This document shows positions 23,329 to 31,913 of a DNA stretch of 64,000 nt, piece by piece. The notes beneath the pieces were generated by a model. That model made no database searches. It was not told the DNA's origin and saw only the letters and a program-made list of their open reading frames with translations. Position numbers and translations under genes: made by a program. The DNA comes from Pseudomonadota bacterium (GTDB lineage Bacteria > Pseudomonadota > Gammaproteobacteria > Burkholderiales > Burkholderiaceae_B): NCBI GenBank assembly GCA_023439305.1, contig JAEXOO010000006.1:1-64000 (forward strand). The letters are read 5' to 3'. The stretch's first letter is position 1, and each line of letters opens with the position of its first letter.

Positions 23329-25350
23329 ATGAAAATGAAGACAGGCCTTTGCTGGCCGCTGGCCGCCTTGCCCTTGGCATGCATGTCCGCCTGGGCGCAG
23401 GAGCGCGGCGATATTGATGAATTGAGTGCCATTTCCGTGACGGCCTCGGGTTTCGCCCAGGAAGTCGTGACGGCGCCGGCGTCGATCACCGTGATTCCGC
23501 GGCAGGAGCTGGAAGGCAAGCGCTTTGAGTCATTGGCGGATGCCTTGCGGCAGGTGCCTGGCGTCAGCGTGGTGGGCGGCGACAAAGGCGCTGTTTCGAT
23601 TCGCGGCATGGAGTCCGAGCATGTGCTGGTTCTGATCGACGGTCGTCGCCAGGACATGCGCCAGGTGACCATGAAAGGCGGTGTTTCCGAAGCCTTGGAC
23701 ATGAACTGGATCCCACCTCTGGAAGCCATTGAGCGCATCGAGGTGGTGCGCGGTCCCATGTCTACGCTCTATGGTTCGGAGGCCTTAGGCGGGGTCATCA
23801 ATATCGTGACCCGCAAGGTGGCGGATAGTTGGCATGGATCCGTCACAGGGGGCTATACCTTGCAGGACAGCGGTTCTGCCGGTAATAGCGGCTCGGCCGA
23901 TTTGTACCTGTCCGGCCCGTTGGTGCCGGGCCGCCTGGGCTTGCAGTTCTGGGGCTACCACAAGCAGCGCCAGGAGGATGAGGTGCTGAACGGCTTTGCG
24001 CGCGCCAAACGCCAGAATGGCACAGTGCGCTTGTGGGCCACGCCCAATTCGAATCATGAGTTCATGCTGGAGGCGGGGCGCACGACTCAGCATTTTTGGA
24101 ATACACCGGGCAAGTCTGCCGCCTTGACGGCCAAGGCCAATGAAAATGAATATGTGCGCGACACCTACACATTGGCTCATACGGGGCGCTGGCAATCATT
24201 TGATACGGAGCTGAGTATCAACAGGGAGCAGGCATATCGCGACGGGCCGACGCAGACCGCAAGGCCTGACATCCGCAATACCGTTATTGACGGAAAAGTG
24301 ACGATGCCCCTGGCGGATCACATGCTGGTGGGCGGCTTTCAATGGCGCAAGAGCAAGCTGAAGGCCGACGGCTATTACGCCAACCCGAACGGCGCCGGCG
24401 TGGATACTTCAGTGCGCGAGTATTCTTTGTTCCTGGAGGACGAGTGGAGCCTGGTCCCGTCGTTCGCCCTGACGACGGGGCTGCGCATGGACGACAACGA
24501 GTTTTATGGGCGGCACTGGACCCCGCGCCTGTATGGCGTTTGGAGCGCCCATGACAACTGGACAATCAAGGGCGGTGTGGCCAAGGGATTTAAGTCTCCT
24601 ACAATCATGCAGAGCAATCCCCTGATTGGTCTGCCTCAGCGCGGGGGCGCCTATACCTGGGGCAATCCGGACCTGGATCCTGAGGTCAGTACGAACGTAG
24701 AACTGGGCGTCTACTTCGACGACGCAGGACCATTCAGCGGCAATGCGACCTTGTTCCATACTCGTTACAAGAACAAGATTGCCAATACGGGATCGCGCCA
24801 GCTGTATTACCCCGACGGCCGCCCTGTGCCGCCGGACCCGTTCACCAATAGCATGTACAGCACCTACTTCAACATTACCGAGGCGCGGGTTCAGGGGCTG
24901 GAACTGGGACTGGCCTATCGCTTCAGCGAGCAGTGGAAGCTGCGCGGCAGTTACACCTTCACCGATTCCAAGGTGCGTAACGGCAGCGCCACGATTCTGG
25001 GCTTCGGCTACCCGCAGTCCGAAGGCCAGCCGCTAGTGGCCACTCCGCGCCACATGGGCAGCGCGACGCTGGACTGGACGCCCAGCCAGACGGTCTCCGC
25101 CTTTGCGACCTTGAATGTGCGCGGGCGGGAAACCAATATTTCGTGGGGGCAGGGCGGGGCGGTCAGTGAAAGCATGGGCACCATCGCCACGGTGGATCTG
25201 GGCGCAAGTTGGCGCGCGACCCGTGACCTGAGTCTGAGCGCCGCCATTTATAACTTGACCGACCGGCGGCGCGATTCGGGTACAGACGGCGCGTATTCTT
25301 ATGCGGAGGATGGACGCCGCTTCTGGCTGCAGGCCGAGTACCGATTCTGA
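23329..25350 (+). CDS. TonB-dependent outer-membrane siderophore receptor
   Basis: 673 residues from the ATG at 23329 (GGAAG 8 bases upstream); ATG 23314 and 23335 are alternatives. Signal peptide to about AWAQ. The TonB-box region is DELSAISVTA, followed by a plug domain with ITVIPRQELEG, RGMESEHVLVLIDGRRQ and ERIEVVRGPMSTLYGSEALGGVINIVTRK, then a 22-strand barrel ending in the outer-membrane C-terminal Phe (QAEYRF). The plug and barrel resemble catecholate-siderophore and colicin receptors (CirA/FepA/BfeA). Ligand not determinable. The divergent two-component system points to inducer-dependent expression. It ends 5 bases from the convergent bioC with no visible terminator. Confidence 0.9.
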   Translation: MKMKTGLCWPLAALPLACMSAWAQERGDIDELSAISVTASGFAQEVVTAPASITVIPRQELEGKRFESLADALRQVPGVSVVGGDKGAVSIRGMESEHVLVLIDGRRQDMRQVTMKGGVSEALDMNWIPPLEAIERIEVVRGPMSTLYGSEALGGVINIVTRKVADSWHGSVTGGYTLQDSGSAGNSGSADLYLSGPLVPGRLGLQFWGYHKQRQEDEVLNGFARAKRQNGTVRLWATPNSNHEFMLEAGRTTQHFWNTPGKSAALTAKANENEYVRDTYTLAHTGRWQSFDTELSINREQAYRDGPTQTARPDIRNTVIDGKVTMPLADHMLVGGFQWRKSKLKADGYYANPNGAGVDTSVREYSLFLEDEWSLVPSFALTTGLRMDDNEFYGRHWTPRLYGVWSAHDNWTIKGGVAKGFKSPTIMQSNPLIGLPQRGGAYTWGNPDLDPEVSTNVELGVYFDDAGPFSGNATLFHTRYKNKIANTGSRQLYYPDGRPVPPDPFTNSMYSTYFNITEARVQGLELGLAYRFSEQWKLRGSYTFTDSKVRNGSATILGFGYPQSEGQPLVATPRHMGSATLDWTPSQTVSAFATLNVRGRETNISWGQGGAVSESMGTIATVDLGASWRATRDLSLSAAIYNLTDRRRDSGTDGAYSYAEDGRRFWLQAEYRF

Positions 25351-25355
25351 ACGAC

Positions 25356-26270
25356 TTATTCCTGCGGCTTGGGTCGGCGTCCGATCGTGGAAATAGGGAT
25401 GCTGACTTCGCCCAGTTCGCTGCGGCGGCTGCGCGCTCTCCAGGCGTGGCCATAGGCGACCTCCAGGGTCAGGTGCAGGGTGCCGTCCATATGGCGCTGT
25501 TTTTCCAGCGCCTGCAGCAGGCGTTGACGCCATTGCAGGCTGCTCAGGCCGGGTTTACGGGCAGGATGAGGGTTGCCACCCAGAATGCGCAGGTCATCCA
25601 GCAGTTTTTCGGCGCTGCGGTAGGTCAGGGTGATGATTTCCTGGTCCATGACGGGATCAGCGAAACCGTTTTCCAGCAGCAGGTCGCCGAAATCATGCAT
25701 GTCCACGAATTCCATGCTGCGCGTGCCCAGGTCGGCTTCGGCCATGGCGCTGCGCAGTTCGGCCAGCGAACCCGGCCCCAGGCAGGAAAACATGACCAGG
25801 GTTTCGGGTTTGAGCAGGCGGCGCCATTCGGCCAGTACGCGATGCGGTTCGGGATGCCAGTGCAAGGCCATATTGGACCAGACCAGTTCCTGACTTTCGG
25901 CGGGCAGCCCGCTTTGTGCCAGATCGGCCTGCACCCAGCTGGCCGACGGGGTAGGTTGGTTGCGCAGGCGTTGCCACAGGCTGGGCTTGGCCTGATAGCG
26001 TTCACGCGCAGCCGCCAGCAGTCGGGCGCTGCGGTCCAGCCCGATGTACTGCATGTCGGGATAGCGCGAGCGCAGGGGCTCCAGCGCGTGGCTGGCGCCG
26101 CAGCCGGCGTCCAGTATATGGGTGGGCTGCAGGCGTATCAGGGCCAGGCGGGAGAGCATGCGCTGGGCGACTTCACCATACAGGAATTGGGCCTGATCCA
26201 GCGGGGCGCGACGATCGAACTGCAGTTCGACATGCGCGGGATTGATGGGCAGCGAGGGTAACTGGGACAT
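25356..26270 (-). CDS. bioC: Malonyl-ACP O-methyltransferase (biotin synthesis)
   Basis: 304 residues. SAM-binding motif I is LDAGCGASHALEPL at about 52-65, followed by IGLDRSARLL and ADLAQSGLP. The BioC-like SNMALHWHPEPHRVLAEWRRLLKP (landmark SNMALHWHPEP) and FSCLGPGSLAELR mark the family. The enzyme methylates malonyl-ACP to start pimelate synthesis. No other bio genes are nearby, which is common in betaproteobacteria, where bioC lies by comF. The C-terminal tail of about 25 residues (RSRRSELGEVSIPISTIGRR) is typical of this clade. Divergent from comF. Confidence 0.88.
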   Translation of the reverse strand: MSQLPSLPINPAHVELQFDRRAPLDQAQFLYGEVAQRMLSRLALIRLQPTHILDAGCGASHALEPLRSRYPDMQYIGLDRSARLLAAARERYQAKPSLWQRLRNQPTPSASWVQADLAQSGLPAESQELVWSNMALHWHPEPHRVLAEWRRLLKPETLVMFSCLGPGSLAELRSAMAEADLGTRSMEFVDMHDFGDLLLENGFADPVMDQEIITLTYRSAEKLLDDLRILGGNPHPARKPGLSSLQWRQRLLQALEKQRHMDGTLHLTLEVAYGHAWRARSRRSELGEVSIPISTIGRRPKPQE

Positions 26271-26352
26271 GATTGCGCAGGTGGGGCTGGCGCGGGAGCA
26301 CCGCGTGTGGTGTGATCGGACCAGCGTATTTCCGTAAGGACAACAAGCTATT

Positions 26353-27102
26353 ATGGCGCATCCCGTAGTGCCGCGCGACCTGCAACCCTTGGGCTTGTGG
26401 CGTCATTTTCCAGCGCGCCCATGCCTTTTGTGCGGCTTGCGTTCCGTATCCGGCGGTTTGTGCGAGCTATGCCGCCAGGCCCTGGATCCGTCTTGGGTGT
26501 CTTGTCGTTGTCCGCGTTGCGCTCTCGCTTTACCGGCGCTTTCCGTGCTGGCCTGTCCGGACTGCGGCTCCGGGCGGTGGGCGGCGTTCAGGGTGGTGGC
26601 CGCATTTGATTACGAACATCCTGGCGATATGTTGATCCATGGGCTTAAAATTTCGCATCAACTGGAAACGGTGTCGGTGCTGGCCGAGTTGATGGTGCGC
26701 CAATGGCGTCGCTACGGGCTCGCCTTGGATGGCGAGGCGTGGGTGTTATGCGTGCCCTCTCGGCCTGCGGCGTTGCGGCGCCGTGGTTTCAATCCCGGCG
26801 CTTTGTTGGCGCGTCGTGTTGCCCGGCTCCTGGGGCTGCGTGCGCGGACTTCCCTGGTCTATTGGTTACGGCCGCAGGGCCGGTCACAAAAGCAGCTGGG
26901 GCGTCATGCGCGCCGTTCGGCCATGAAGGATGCATTCGGCCTTCGGCATGGCCTGGGCGACCGAACCGTATTGCTGGTGGACGATGTGCTGACCACCGGC
27001 TCCACCCTTAATGCGCTGGCGCAGACCTGTCTGGATGCCGGGGCCGCTTCTGTGCATGCCCTGGTCGCCGCGCGAGCGCCCTGGAAGCCGACACGGATTT
27101 AA
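26353..27102 (+). CDS. comF: ComF-family phosphoribosyltransferase-like protein
   Basis: 249 residues. The N-terminal double zinc finger reads CLLCG...CELC and CRCPRC...CPDCG (residues 24-75). The C-terminal type I phosphoribosyltransferase domain has PSRPAALRRRGFNPG and the PRPP-binding VLLVDDVLTTGSTL near residue 205. ComF proteins help DNA uptake in competent bacteria (ComFC). GntX in E. coli has the same architecture. Divergent from bioC, and its stop overlaps an ATG of the trmL frame. Confidence 0.9.
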   Translation: MAHPVVPRDLQPLGLWRHFPARPCLLCGLRSVSGGLCELCRQALDPSWVSCRCPRCALALPALSVLACPDCGSGRWAAFRVVAAFDYEHPGDMLIHGLKISHQLETVSVLAELMVRQWRRYGLALDGEAWVLCVPSRPAALRRRGFNPGALLARRVARLLGLRARTSLVYWLRPQGRSQKQLGRHARRSAMKDAFGLRHGLGDRTVLLVDDVLTTGSTLNALAQTCLDAGAASVHALVAARAPWKPTRI

Positions 27103-27140
27103 TGCTATTTACGCCCTCGGGGCGATTTTCTGGATTGTTC

Positions 27141-27611
27141 ATGTTTCATATCGTGCTGGTTTCGCCCGAGATCCCTCCCAATACGGGCAATGTCATCCGC
27201 TTGGCCGCCAATACCGGCAGCGTGCTGCACCTGGTTCGGCCCCTGGGGTTCGAACTGGAAGACAGCAAGCTGCGGCGCGCTGGGCTGGATTATCACGAGT
27301 GGGCGCAGGTGCGTGTGCATGACGGCTTGGAGGCGGCCCTGCAGGCCACGGGCGCGGCGGCGGATCGCTGTTTTGCATTGACGACCAGGGGCAGCCACCT
27401 GATCGCGCAGCAGGCCTTTCAGCCGGGCGATGTTTTTGTGTTCGGCCGTGAAACGGCAGGCCTGTCGGAGGAACAGTTGGCGCAGTTTCCGCAGGCGCAG
27501 CGCATTCGTCTGCCCATGCAGGCGGGCCAGCGCAGCCTGAATCTTTCCAATGCCGTGGCTGTCTGCGTGTTCGAGGCCTGGCGCCAGGCGGGTTACGCGG
27601 GTGGGGTGTAG
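27141..27611 (+). CDS. trmL: tRNA (cytidine(34)-2'-O)-methyltransferase
   Basis: SPOUT-class methyltransferase acting on the wobble base of tRNA-Leu. 156 residues when started at the ATG before FHIVLVSPEIPPNTGN, matching the 157 of E. coli TrmL; an ATG overlapping the comF stop (27102) would add 13 residues and cannot be excluded because neither has a strong ribosome site. The trefoil-knot motifs are present: NTGNVIRLAANTG, FGRETAGLSEEQL and LPMQAGQRSLNLSNAVAV. Confidence 0.92.
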   Translation: MFHIVLVSPEIPPNTGNVIRLAANTGSVLHLVRPLGFELEDSKLRRAGLDYHEWAQVRVHDGLEAALQATGAAADRCFALTTRGSHLIAQQAFQPGDVFVFGRETAGLSEEQLAQFPQAQRIRLPMQAGQRSLNLSNAVAVCVFEAWRQAGYAGGV

Positions 27612-27638
27612 GCTTGATGAGCAGCCTTGTCAGCCAAT

Positions 27639-27668
27639 AAAAAGCCGCTTCCCGAGAAGCGGCTTTTT
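27639..27668. terminator. Bidirectional terminator between trmL and the Bug gene
   Basis: Perfect 13-bp stem AAAAAGCCGCTTC / GAAGCGGCTTTTT with a 4-nt loop, between convergent genes. Confidence 0.93.
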
Positions 27669-27691
27669 GTCTGTGGCGCGCGGTATGCCGC

Positions 27692-28690
27692 TTATTCCAG
27701 CGACAGCTTCAGACGTTCGATCACGGCGTCCCAGCGGGCTTTTTCGGAGATGATTTTGTCGCTCATTTCCTGGGGGGTCGACGGCTCGGACGAAAAGTAG
27801 AAGGCATTGAGCTTGGCTTTGATTTCTTCACGTTGAAGAATGGCCGTTACTTCCTTGTTCAGGCGTGCCACTACGTCGTCTGGAGTATTGCCTGGGACGA
27901 AAAAGGCGTCCCAGGAAATGGCTTCGAAATTGTCCAGACCTGCCTCGACCATGGTTTCCAGGCCAGGCAGCAGCTCACTGCCTTGCAAGGAGGTAATGGC
28001 CAGGGCTTTGACCTTGCCGGCTTGAACCTGAGGCATGGCGATGCCCGGCACCATGAAAGCGGCATCGATGTCGCCGGCAATGATGGCGGTCAGAATTTGG
28101 GGGAAGCCCGAATAAGGGATTTGCTCCAGCTTGATGTCCACGGCATGTTCCAGCATGGCCATGGCCAGGTGGGCGGAGCTGCCGGGGCCCACCGTCCCAT
28201 AGTTCAGTTCGCCCGGGCGAGATTTGGCCAGTTCGATGAATTCCTGCACTGTATTGGCAGGCGAATCCGCCGGGACGACCAGTACATTGGGGCTGGTGCC
28301 TATCATGGAGATGGGGCGCAGATCCTTGATCGGATCGTAGCCCAGCGTGGTCTTGTACAGGGTAGGAGCGGTCACCATAGGGCCGTTGATGGTCAGCAGC
28401 AGGGTATAGCCGTCCGGTTTGGCGTGCGCCACGAAACGTGTGCCGATATTGCCGCCTGCGCCGGGCCGGTTGTCCACGATGACGGGCTGTCCCAGCGCCT
28501 GGGCCAGCGGTTCGGAAATGGCGCGGGCCAACGCATCAGGGGAGGAGCCGGCGGGAAAGGGCACGACCATCTGGATAGGGCGCTCGGGCCAGCTGGACTG
28601 GGCCAGGGTCGCTACAGGCATCAGGCCCGAGCAGGCCAGACCCAGCAGAGACAGTGAAATCAGACGGCGGGAACGTGCAAGCAATGACAT
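27692..28690 (-). CDS. Bug-family (tripartite tricarboxylate transporter) substrate-binding protein
   Basis: 332 residues from the ATG before SLLARSRRLISLSLLG. Signal peptide to about TLAQ (residue 31). The mature protein starts SSWPERPIQMVVPFPAGSSPDALAR, the hallmark of Bordetella uptake gene (TctC) proteins, and carries the ligand-contact segments NRPGAGGNIGT and YGTVGPGSSAHLAMAML. These bind small carboxylates or amides in the periplasm. No TctA/TctB membrane genes are adjacent, so it is one of the orphan receptors that are amplified in Alcaligenaceae. Ligand unknown. Confidence 0.9.
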   Translation of the reverse strand: MSLLARSRRLISLSLLGLACSGLMPVATLAQSSWPERPIQMVVPFPAGSSPDALARAISEPLAQALGQPVIVDNRPGAGGNIGTRFVAHAKPDGYTLLLTINGPMVTAPTLYKTTLGYDPIKDLRPISMIGTSPNVLVVPADSPANTVQEFIELAKSRPGELNYGTVGPGSSAHLAMAMLEHAVDIKLEQIPYSGFPQILTAIIAGDIDAAFMVPGIAMPQVQAGKVKALAITSLQGSELLPGLETMVEAGLDNFEAISWDAFFVPGNTPDDVVARLNKEVTAILQREEIKAKLNAFYFSSEPSTPQEMSDKIISEKARWDAVIERLKLSLE

Positions 28691-28794
28691 GATTCGGAGT
28701 TCAGTAATAAGGTATAGATGCGTTTGACCGGCGGGTAGGAGCCGGCATGCAGTCTGCGCGGTGTCGTCGGACAGAGGCAAGCTGCGAAAGGGAG

Positions 28795-29844
28795 TCAGCT
28801 GCTTTCTTGTTTGGCTTCGCGCGCCAGCAGTTCGCTGACGGCTTTGCGGGGCGAGAGCTGATGAAACAGAATCTGGCAGACAGCTTCGGTAATGGGCAAA
28901 TCCACGTGATGAGCCTGTCCCATGGCCAGCGCGGCGCTGGCGCAGCGCACGCCTTCTGCTGTGATGCCGGTGGCCAGTATGCTGTCCAGGCTTTGGCCGG
29001 CGCCCAGCGCCAGACCGACCTGACGGTTGCGCGAGAGTTCGCCGGTGGCGGTCAGGACCAGGTCGCCCAGGCCGGTCAGGCCGGCAAAGGTTTCGGCCTG
29101 GCCGCCCAGCGCCACGCCCAGGCGTTGCATTTCGGCCAGTCCGCGCGTGATCAGGGCGGCTCGGGCGTTATGGCCCAGGCCCAGCGCATCGGCAATGCCA
29201 CAGGCAATGGCCATGATGTTTTTCAAGGCGCCGCCGACTTCTACGCCTATGGTGTCCGTGCTGGTATAGAGCCGGGCCTGGGTCCCGTGCAGCACATCCA
29301 GGGCCACGTGCGCCATGTCGGGCGGCTCGCAGGCCAGGGTCAGTGCAACGGGCAGGCCTTTGGCCACTTCCAGGGCGAATGACGGGCCTGAGAGGACCGC
29401 GCGTCCCAGCCATGCATGGTCGGGCAGGTTCTGCTGGGCGATCTGGTGGGGCAGCAGGCCGCTTTCGTGCTGGAAGCCTTTGCAGGTCCAGATCAGCAGT
29501 ACGGGCTGCCGGCGTTGAGCAGGCAGATGGCGTGAGAGATCCTGGCAGGTCTGCGCCAGCCCGCGTACGGGTACGCCCAGAATGATCAGCGCGGGAACGG
29601 TATCGTCGCCCAGCGCATGGGCCATGGCTTGACCCAGGTCGTCGGTCGCCTGCAGCGCGGCGGGCAGGGCGATGTCCGGAAGATAGTGTTCGTTACGATG
29701 CAGGGTATTGATACCCTGCGCCGTGGCAGGGTTGCGCGCCCACACCAACGTAGGAGCCTGGGCACAGGCCAGGGCGGCCAGGGCCGTGCCCCAACTGCCC
29801 GCGCCCAGGACGGCGACGCGAGGGGTGGTGCGCGCGGATGTCAC
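28795..29844 (-). CDS. gpsA: NAD(P)-dependent glycerol-3-phosphate dehydrogenase
   Basis: Makes sn-glycerol 3-phosphate from dihydroxyacetone phosphate for phospholipids. 349 residues, starting at a GTG two bases after the secB stop. Rossmann motif VAVLGAGSWGTALA at 10-23, catalytic-Lys region GGALKNIMAIACGIADGL-like (GGALKNIMAIACGIADAL), NARAALITRGLAEM, and GLTGLGDLVLTATGELSRNR. Last gene of the yibN-grxC-secB-gpsA operon, the same order as in E. coli. Confidence 0.95.
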   Translation of the reverse strand: MTSARTTPRVAVLGAGSWGTALAALACAQAPTLVWARNPATAQGINTLHRNEHYLPDIALPAALQATDDLGQAMAHALGDDTVPALIILGVPVRGLAQTCQDLSRHLPAQRRQPVLLIWTCKGFQHESGLLPHQIAQQNLPDHAWLGRAVLSGPSFALEVAKGLPVALTLACEPPDMAHVALDVLHGTQARLYTSTDTIGVEVGGALKNIMAIACGIADALGLGHNARAALITRGLAEMQRLGVALGGQAETFAGLTGLGDLVLTATGELSRNRQVGLALGAGQSLDSILATGITAEGVRCASAALAMGQAHHVDLPITEAVCQILFHQLSPRKAVSELLAREAKQESS

Positions 29845-29846
29845 GA

Positions 29847-30335
29847 TCAGGCCTGCAGAGGCTGGCCGTCGGCCTGTTCGGAGCCTTGTGCCAGGCGCTG
29901 TTCGTACAACGACTGGAAGTTGACTTCGGTCAGGTGCAGAGGCGGCAGGGAGGTGCGGTTGATGGCATCAGCCACGGCTGCGCGCAGGTAGGGGTACAGC
30001 ATGGTGGGGCACACGATGCCCAGCAGTGGATCAAGCTGTTCGGCCGGGATATTGGCGGCTTCGAAAATACCGGCCTGGGTGGTTTCCACCAGGTACATGA
30101 CCTTGTCGCCGATGCGGGTGGTCACGGTGGCGGTCACGGTGCTTTCGTAGACGGTGTCGGCCAGGCGCTGGCCACCCACGTTGATCGACACCTCAACGGT
30201 CGGGGCTTCCTGCTCCAGAAAAATCTGGGGAGCATGAGGCATCTCGATGGACATGTCTTTGATGTAGGTGCGCTGCAGGCTGAAACTGGGTTGCACTTCC
30301 TGGTCGGCGGCGGGCTGGGTGTTCTGGTCGGCCAT
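29847..30335 (-). CDS. secB: Protein-export chaperone SecB
   Basis: Tetrameric cytoplasmic chaperone that keeps preproteins unfolded and delivers them to SecA. 162 residues. Typical segments are [19 protein letters not shown], the beta-sheet core [24 protein letters not shown] (landmark YESTVTATV), and the hydrophobic groove segment [20 protein letters not shown]. The C-terminal tail is short and acidic. Between grxC (39 bases) and gpsA (2 bases). Confidence 0.96.
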   Translation of the reverse strand: MADQNTQPAADQEVQPSFSLQRTYIKDMSIEMPHAPQIFLEQEAPTVEVSINVGGQRLADTVYESTVTATVTTRIGDKVMYLVETTQAGIFEAANIPAEQLDPLLGIVCPTMLYPYLRAAVADAINRTSLPPLHLTEVNFQSLYEQRLAQGSEQADGQPLQA

Positions 30336-30374
30336 GGTGAATCCTATGGGATGAAAGAGTGGTAAGTAAAAGAA

Positions 30375-30632
30375 TCAGGCGGAAAGCAGGGACAGCAGGC
30401 CGCCTTCGCGGTCCAGAGCGGCCAGATCGTCGTAACCGCCTACATGGGTGTCGCCGATATAGATCTGGGGGACGGTGCGCCGGCCCGTGCGTTCCATCAT
30501 GATGGCGCGCTGCTCGGGCTCGCGGTCGATCAGGATCTTGTTGATTTCGGTGACGCCGCGCTGCTTGAGCAGCATTTCGGCGCGCACGCAGAACGGACAC
30601 ACCATGGTGGAGTACATCGTTACTTTTGCCAT
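30375..30632 (-). CDS. grxC: Glutaredoxin 3
   Basis: 85 residues, the normal size for class I glutaredoxins. Active-site CPFC replaces the usual CPYC (positions 12-15), with cis-Pro in RRTVPQIYIG and GSH-binding GGYDDLAALD. The start ATG follows GAGGTTCTC; the much longer open frame upstream is out of context (antisense-like to the rhodanese gene end). Reduces disulfides and ribonucleotide reductase using glutathione. Second gene of the operon. Confidence 0.94.
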   Translation of the reverse strand: MAKVTMYSTMVCPFCVRAEMLLKQRGVTEINKILIDREPEQRAIMMERTGRRTVPQIYIGDTHVGGYDDLAALDREGGLLSLLSA

Positions 30633-30654
30633 GAGAACCTCGAGACGCGTTGGC

Positions 30655-31065
30655 TTACGATTTTTTGACAGGCAGGCTGGCCTGCATCCAGGCCTGGATG
30701 CCGCCTTCCAGCGTGTAGGCTTCCTGGACGCCATGCTTGCGCAAGACGGCCACGCTGCGTGGGGCGCTGCGGCCCGTGTCGCACACCAGGATGACAGGCT
30801 TGTCCTTGGGCAGGCTGGCGGCCTTGCTGTCAAGGTCGGCAGCAGGAATGTTGCGGGACTGTGCAATGGAAGCGGCCTTGAACTGGTCGGCGCTGCGCAG
30901 ATCAATCAATATAGCCTCTTTCTGGTTTACCATTTGTACCGCTTCGGCGGTTGAAATGGCACGTCCAGCACGGCCTTTGAAAAAGCTGGGCATTAACAGC
31001 ATAATGCCGGCAACCAGCGCAATTGCTAAAATTAGAAGATTATTCTGACTTAAGATGAAGTCCAC
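30655..31065 (-). CDS. yibN: Membrane-anchored rhodanese-like protein (YibN)
   Basis: 136 residues. One N-terminal membrane anchor at about 8-26 (NNLLILAIALVAGIMLLM) is followed by a single rhodanese domain (40-135) with ILIDLRSADQF and the active-site Cys in LVCDTGRSA, a six-residue loop typical of sulfurtransferases. In E. coli YibN precedes grxC-secB-gpsA and has been linked to the Sec translocon. The conserved order here supports the assignment. Divergent from gpmA. Confidence 0.9.
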   Translation of the reverse strand: MDFILSQNNLLILAIALVAGIMLLMPSFFKGRAGRAISTAEAVQMVNQKEAILIDLRSADQFKAASIAQSRNIPAADLDSKAASLPKDKPVILVCDTGRSAPRSVAVLRKHGVQEAYTLEGGIQAWMQASLPVKKS

Positions 31066-31163
31066 GTTAAATCCTGTTGAGTGCCAAGAAAAACAAGAAA
31101 AAAGAGCGCAATCACACGATTATAGAGTGGCGCAGATTTTTCAACCTCGAGGCTGTTTTTACC

Positions 31164-31913
31164 ATGTATAAACTTGTACTGATGCGACACGGCGAAAGCC
31201 AATGGAACCGGGAAAACCGGTTCACGGGCTGGACCGACGTCGATCTTACCGAAACCGGGCGTCAACAGGCAAAGCAGGCAGGCGAGCTGCTCAAGGAAAA
31301 CGGCTATGAGTTCGACCTGGCTTTCGCGTCGGTACTCAAGCGCGCCATCCGTACCTTGTGGATCGCCCTGGATTCCATGGACGCCATGCACACCCCCGTG
31401 GGTTTGAGCTGGCGCCTGAACGAACGCCATTATGGTGCTTTGCAAGGCTTAAATAAAGCCGAAACCGCACAAAAGTTCGGTGAAGAGCAGGTGCTGGTCT
31501 GGCGCCGCGCCTATGCCATCGCCCCGGATGCCGTCGGCGAGGACGATCCGCGCAACCCGCGTTTCGACCGTCGCTACGCCCGTGTGCCGGCCGAGCAGTT
31601 GCCGCGCACCGAATGCTTGCAGGACACCGTAGCCCGTGTCGTCCCGTTCTGGGAAGAGTCCATCGCCCCGGCGATCCGGTCGGGCCGCCGCGTGCTGGTT
31701 ACCGCTCATGGCAACAGCCTGCGCGCCCTGATCAAGCATCTGGACAGCATTTCGGATGACGATATCGTTCATCTTAATATTCCCACCGGCCAGCCGCTGG
31801 TCTACGAGCTGGATGAGAACCTGCGCCCTATTCGCCATTACTACCTGGGCGACCAGGAGGCTATCCAGGCCCAGATGCAAGCGGTGGCCAACCAGGGCAA
31901 GGCCGAGCAGTAA
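31164..31913 (+). CDS. gpmA: 2,3-bisphosphoglycerate-dependent phosphoglycerate mutase
   Basis: Glycolysis/gluconeogenesis step 3-phosphoglycerate to 2-phosphoglycerate. 249 residues from the ATG before [14 protein letters not shown], the usual start; the upstream in-frame ATG is in a poor context. Catalytic His in LMRHGES (His9 here), [19 protein letters not shown] and the second His in [11 protein letters not shown]. Its stop codon overlaps the envC start (TAATG), so translation of envC is coupled, as seen in other Burkholderiales. Confidence 0.95.
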   Translation: MYKLVLMRHGESQWNRENRFTGWTDVDLTETGRQQAKQAGELLKENGYEFDLAFASVLKRAIRTLWIALDSMDAMHTPVGLSWRLNERHYGALQGLNKAETAQKFGEEQVLVWRRAYAIAPDAVGEDDPRNPRFDRRYARVPAEQLPRTECLQDTVARVVPFWEESIAPAIRSGRRVLVTAHGNSLRALIKHLDSISDDDIVHLNIPTGQPLVYELDENLRPIRHYYLGDQEAIQAQMQAVANQGKAEQ

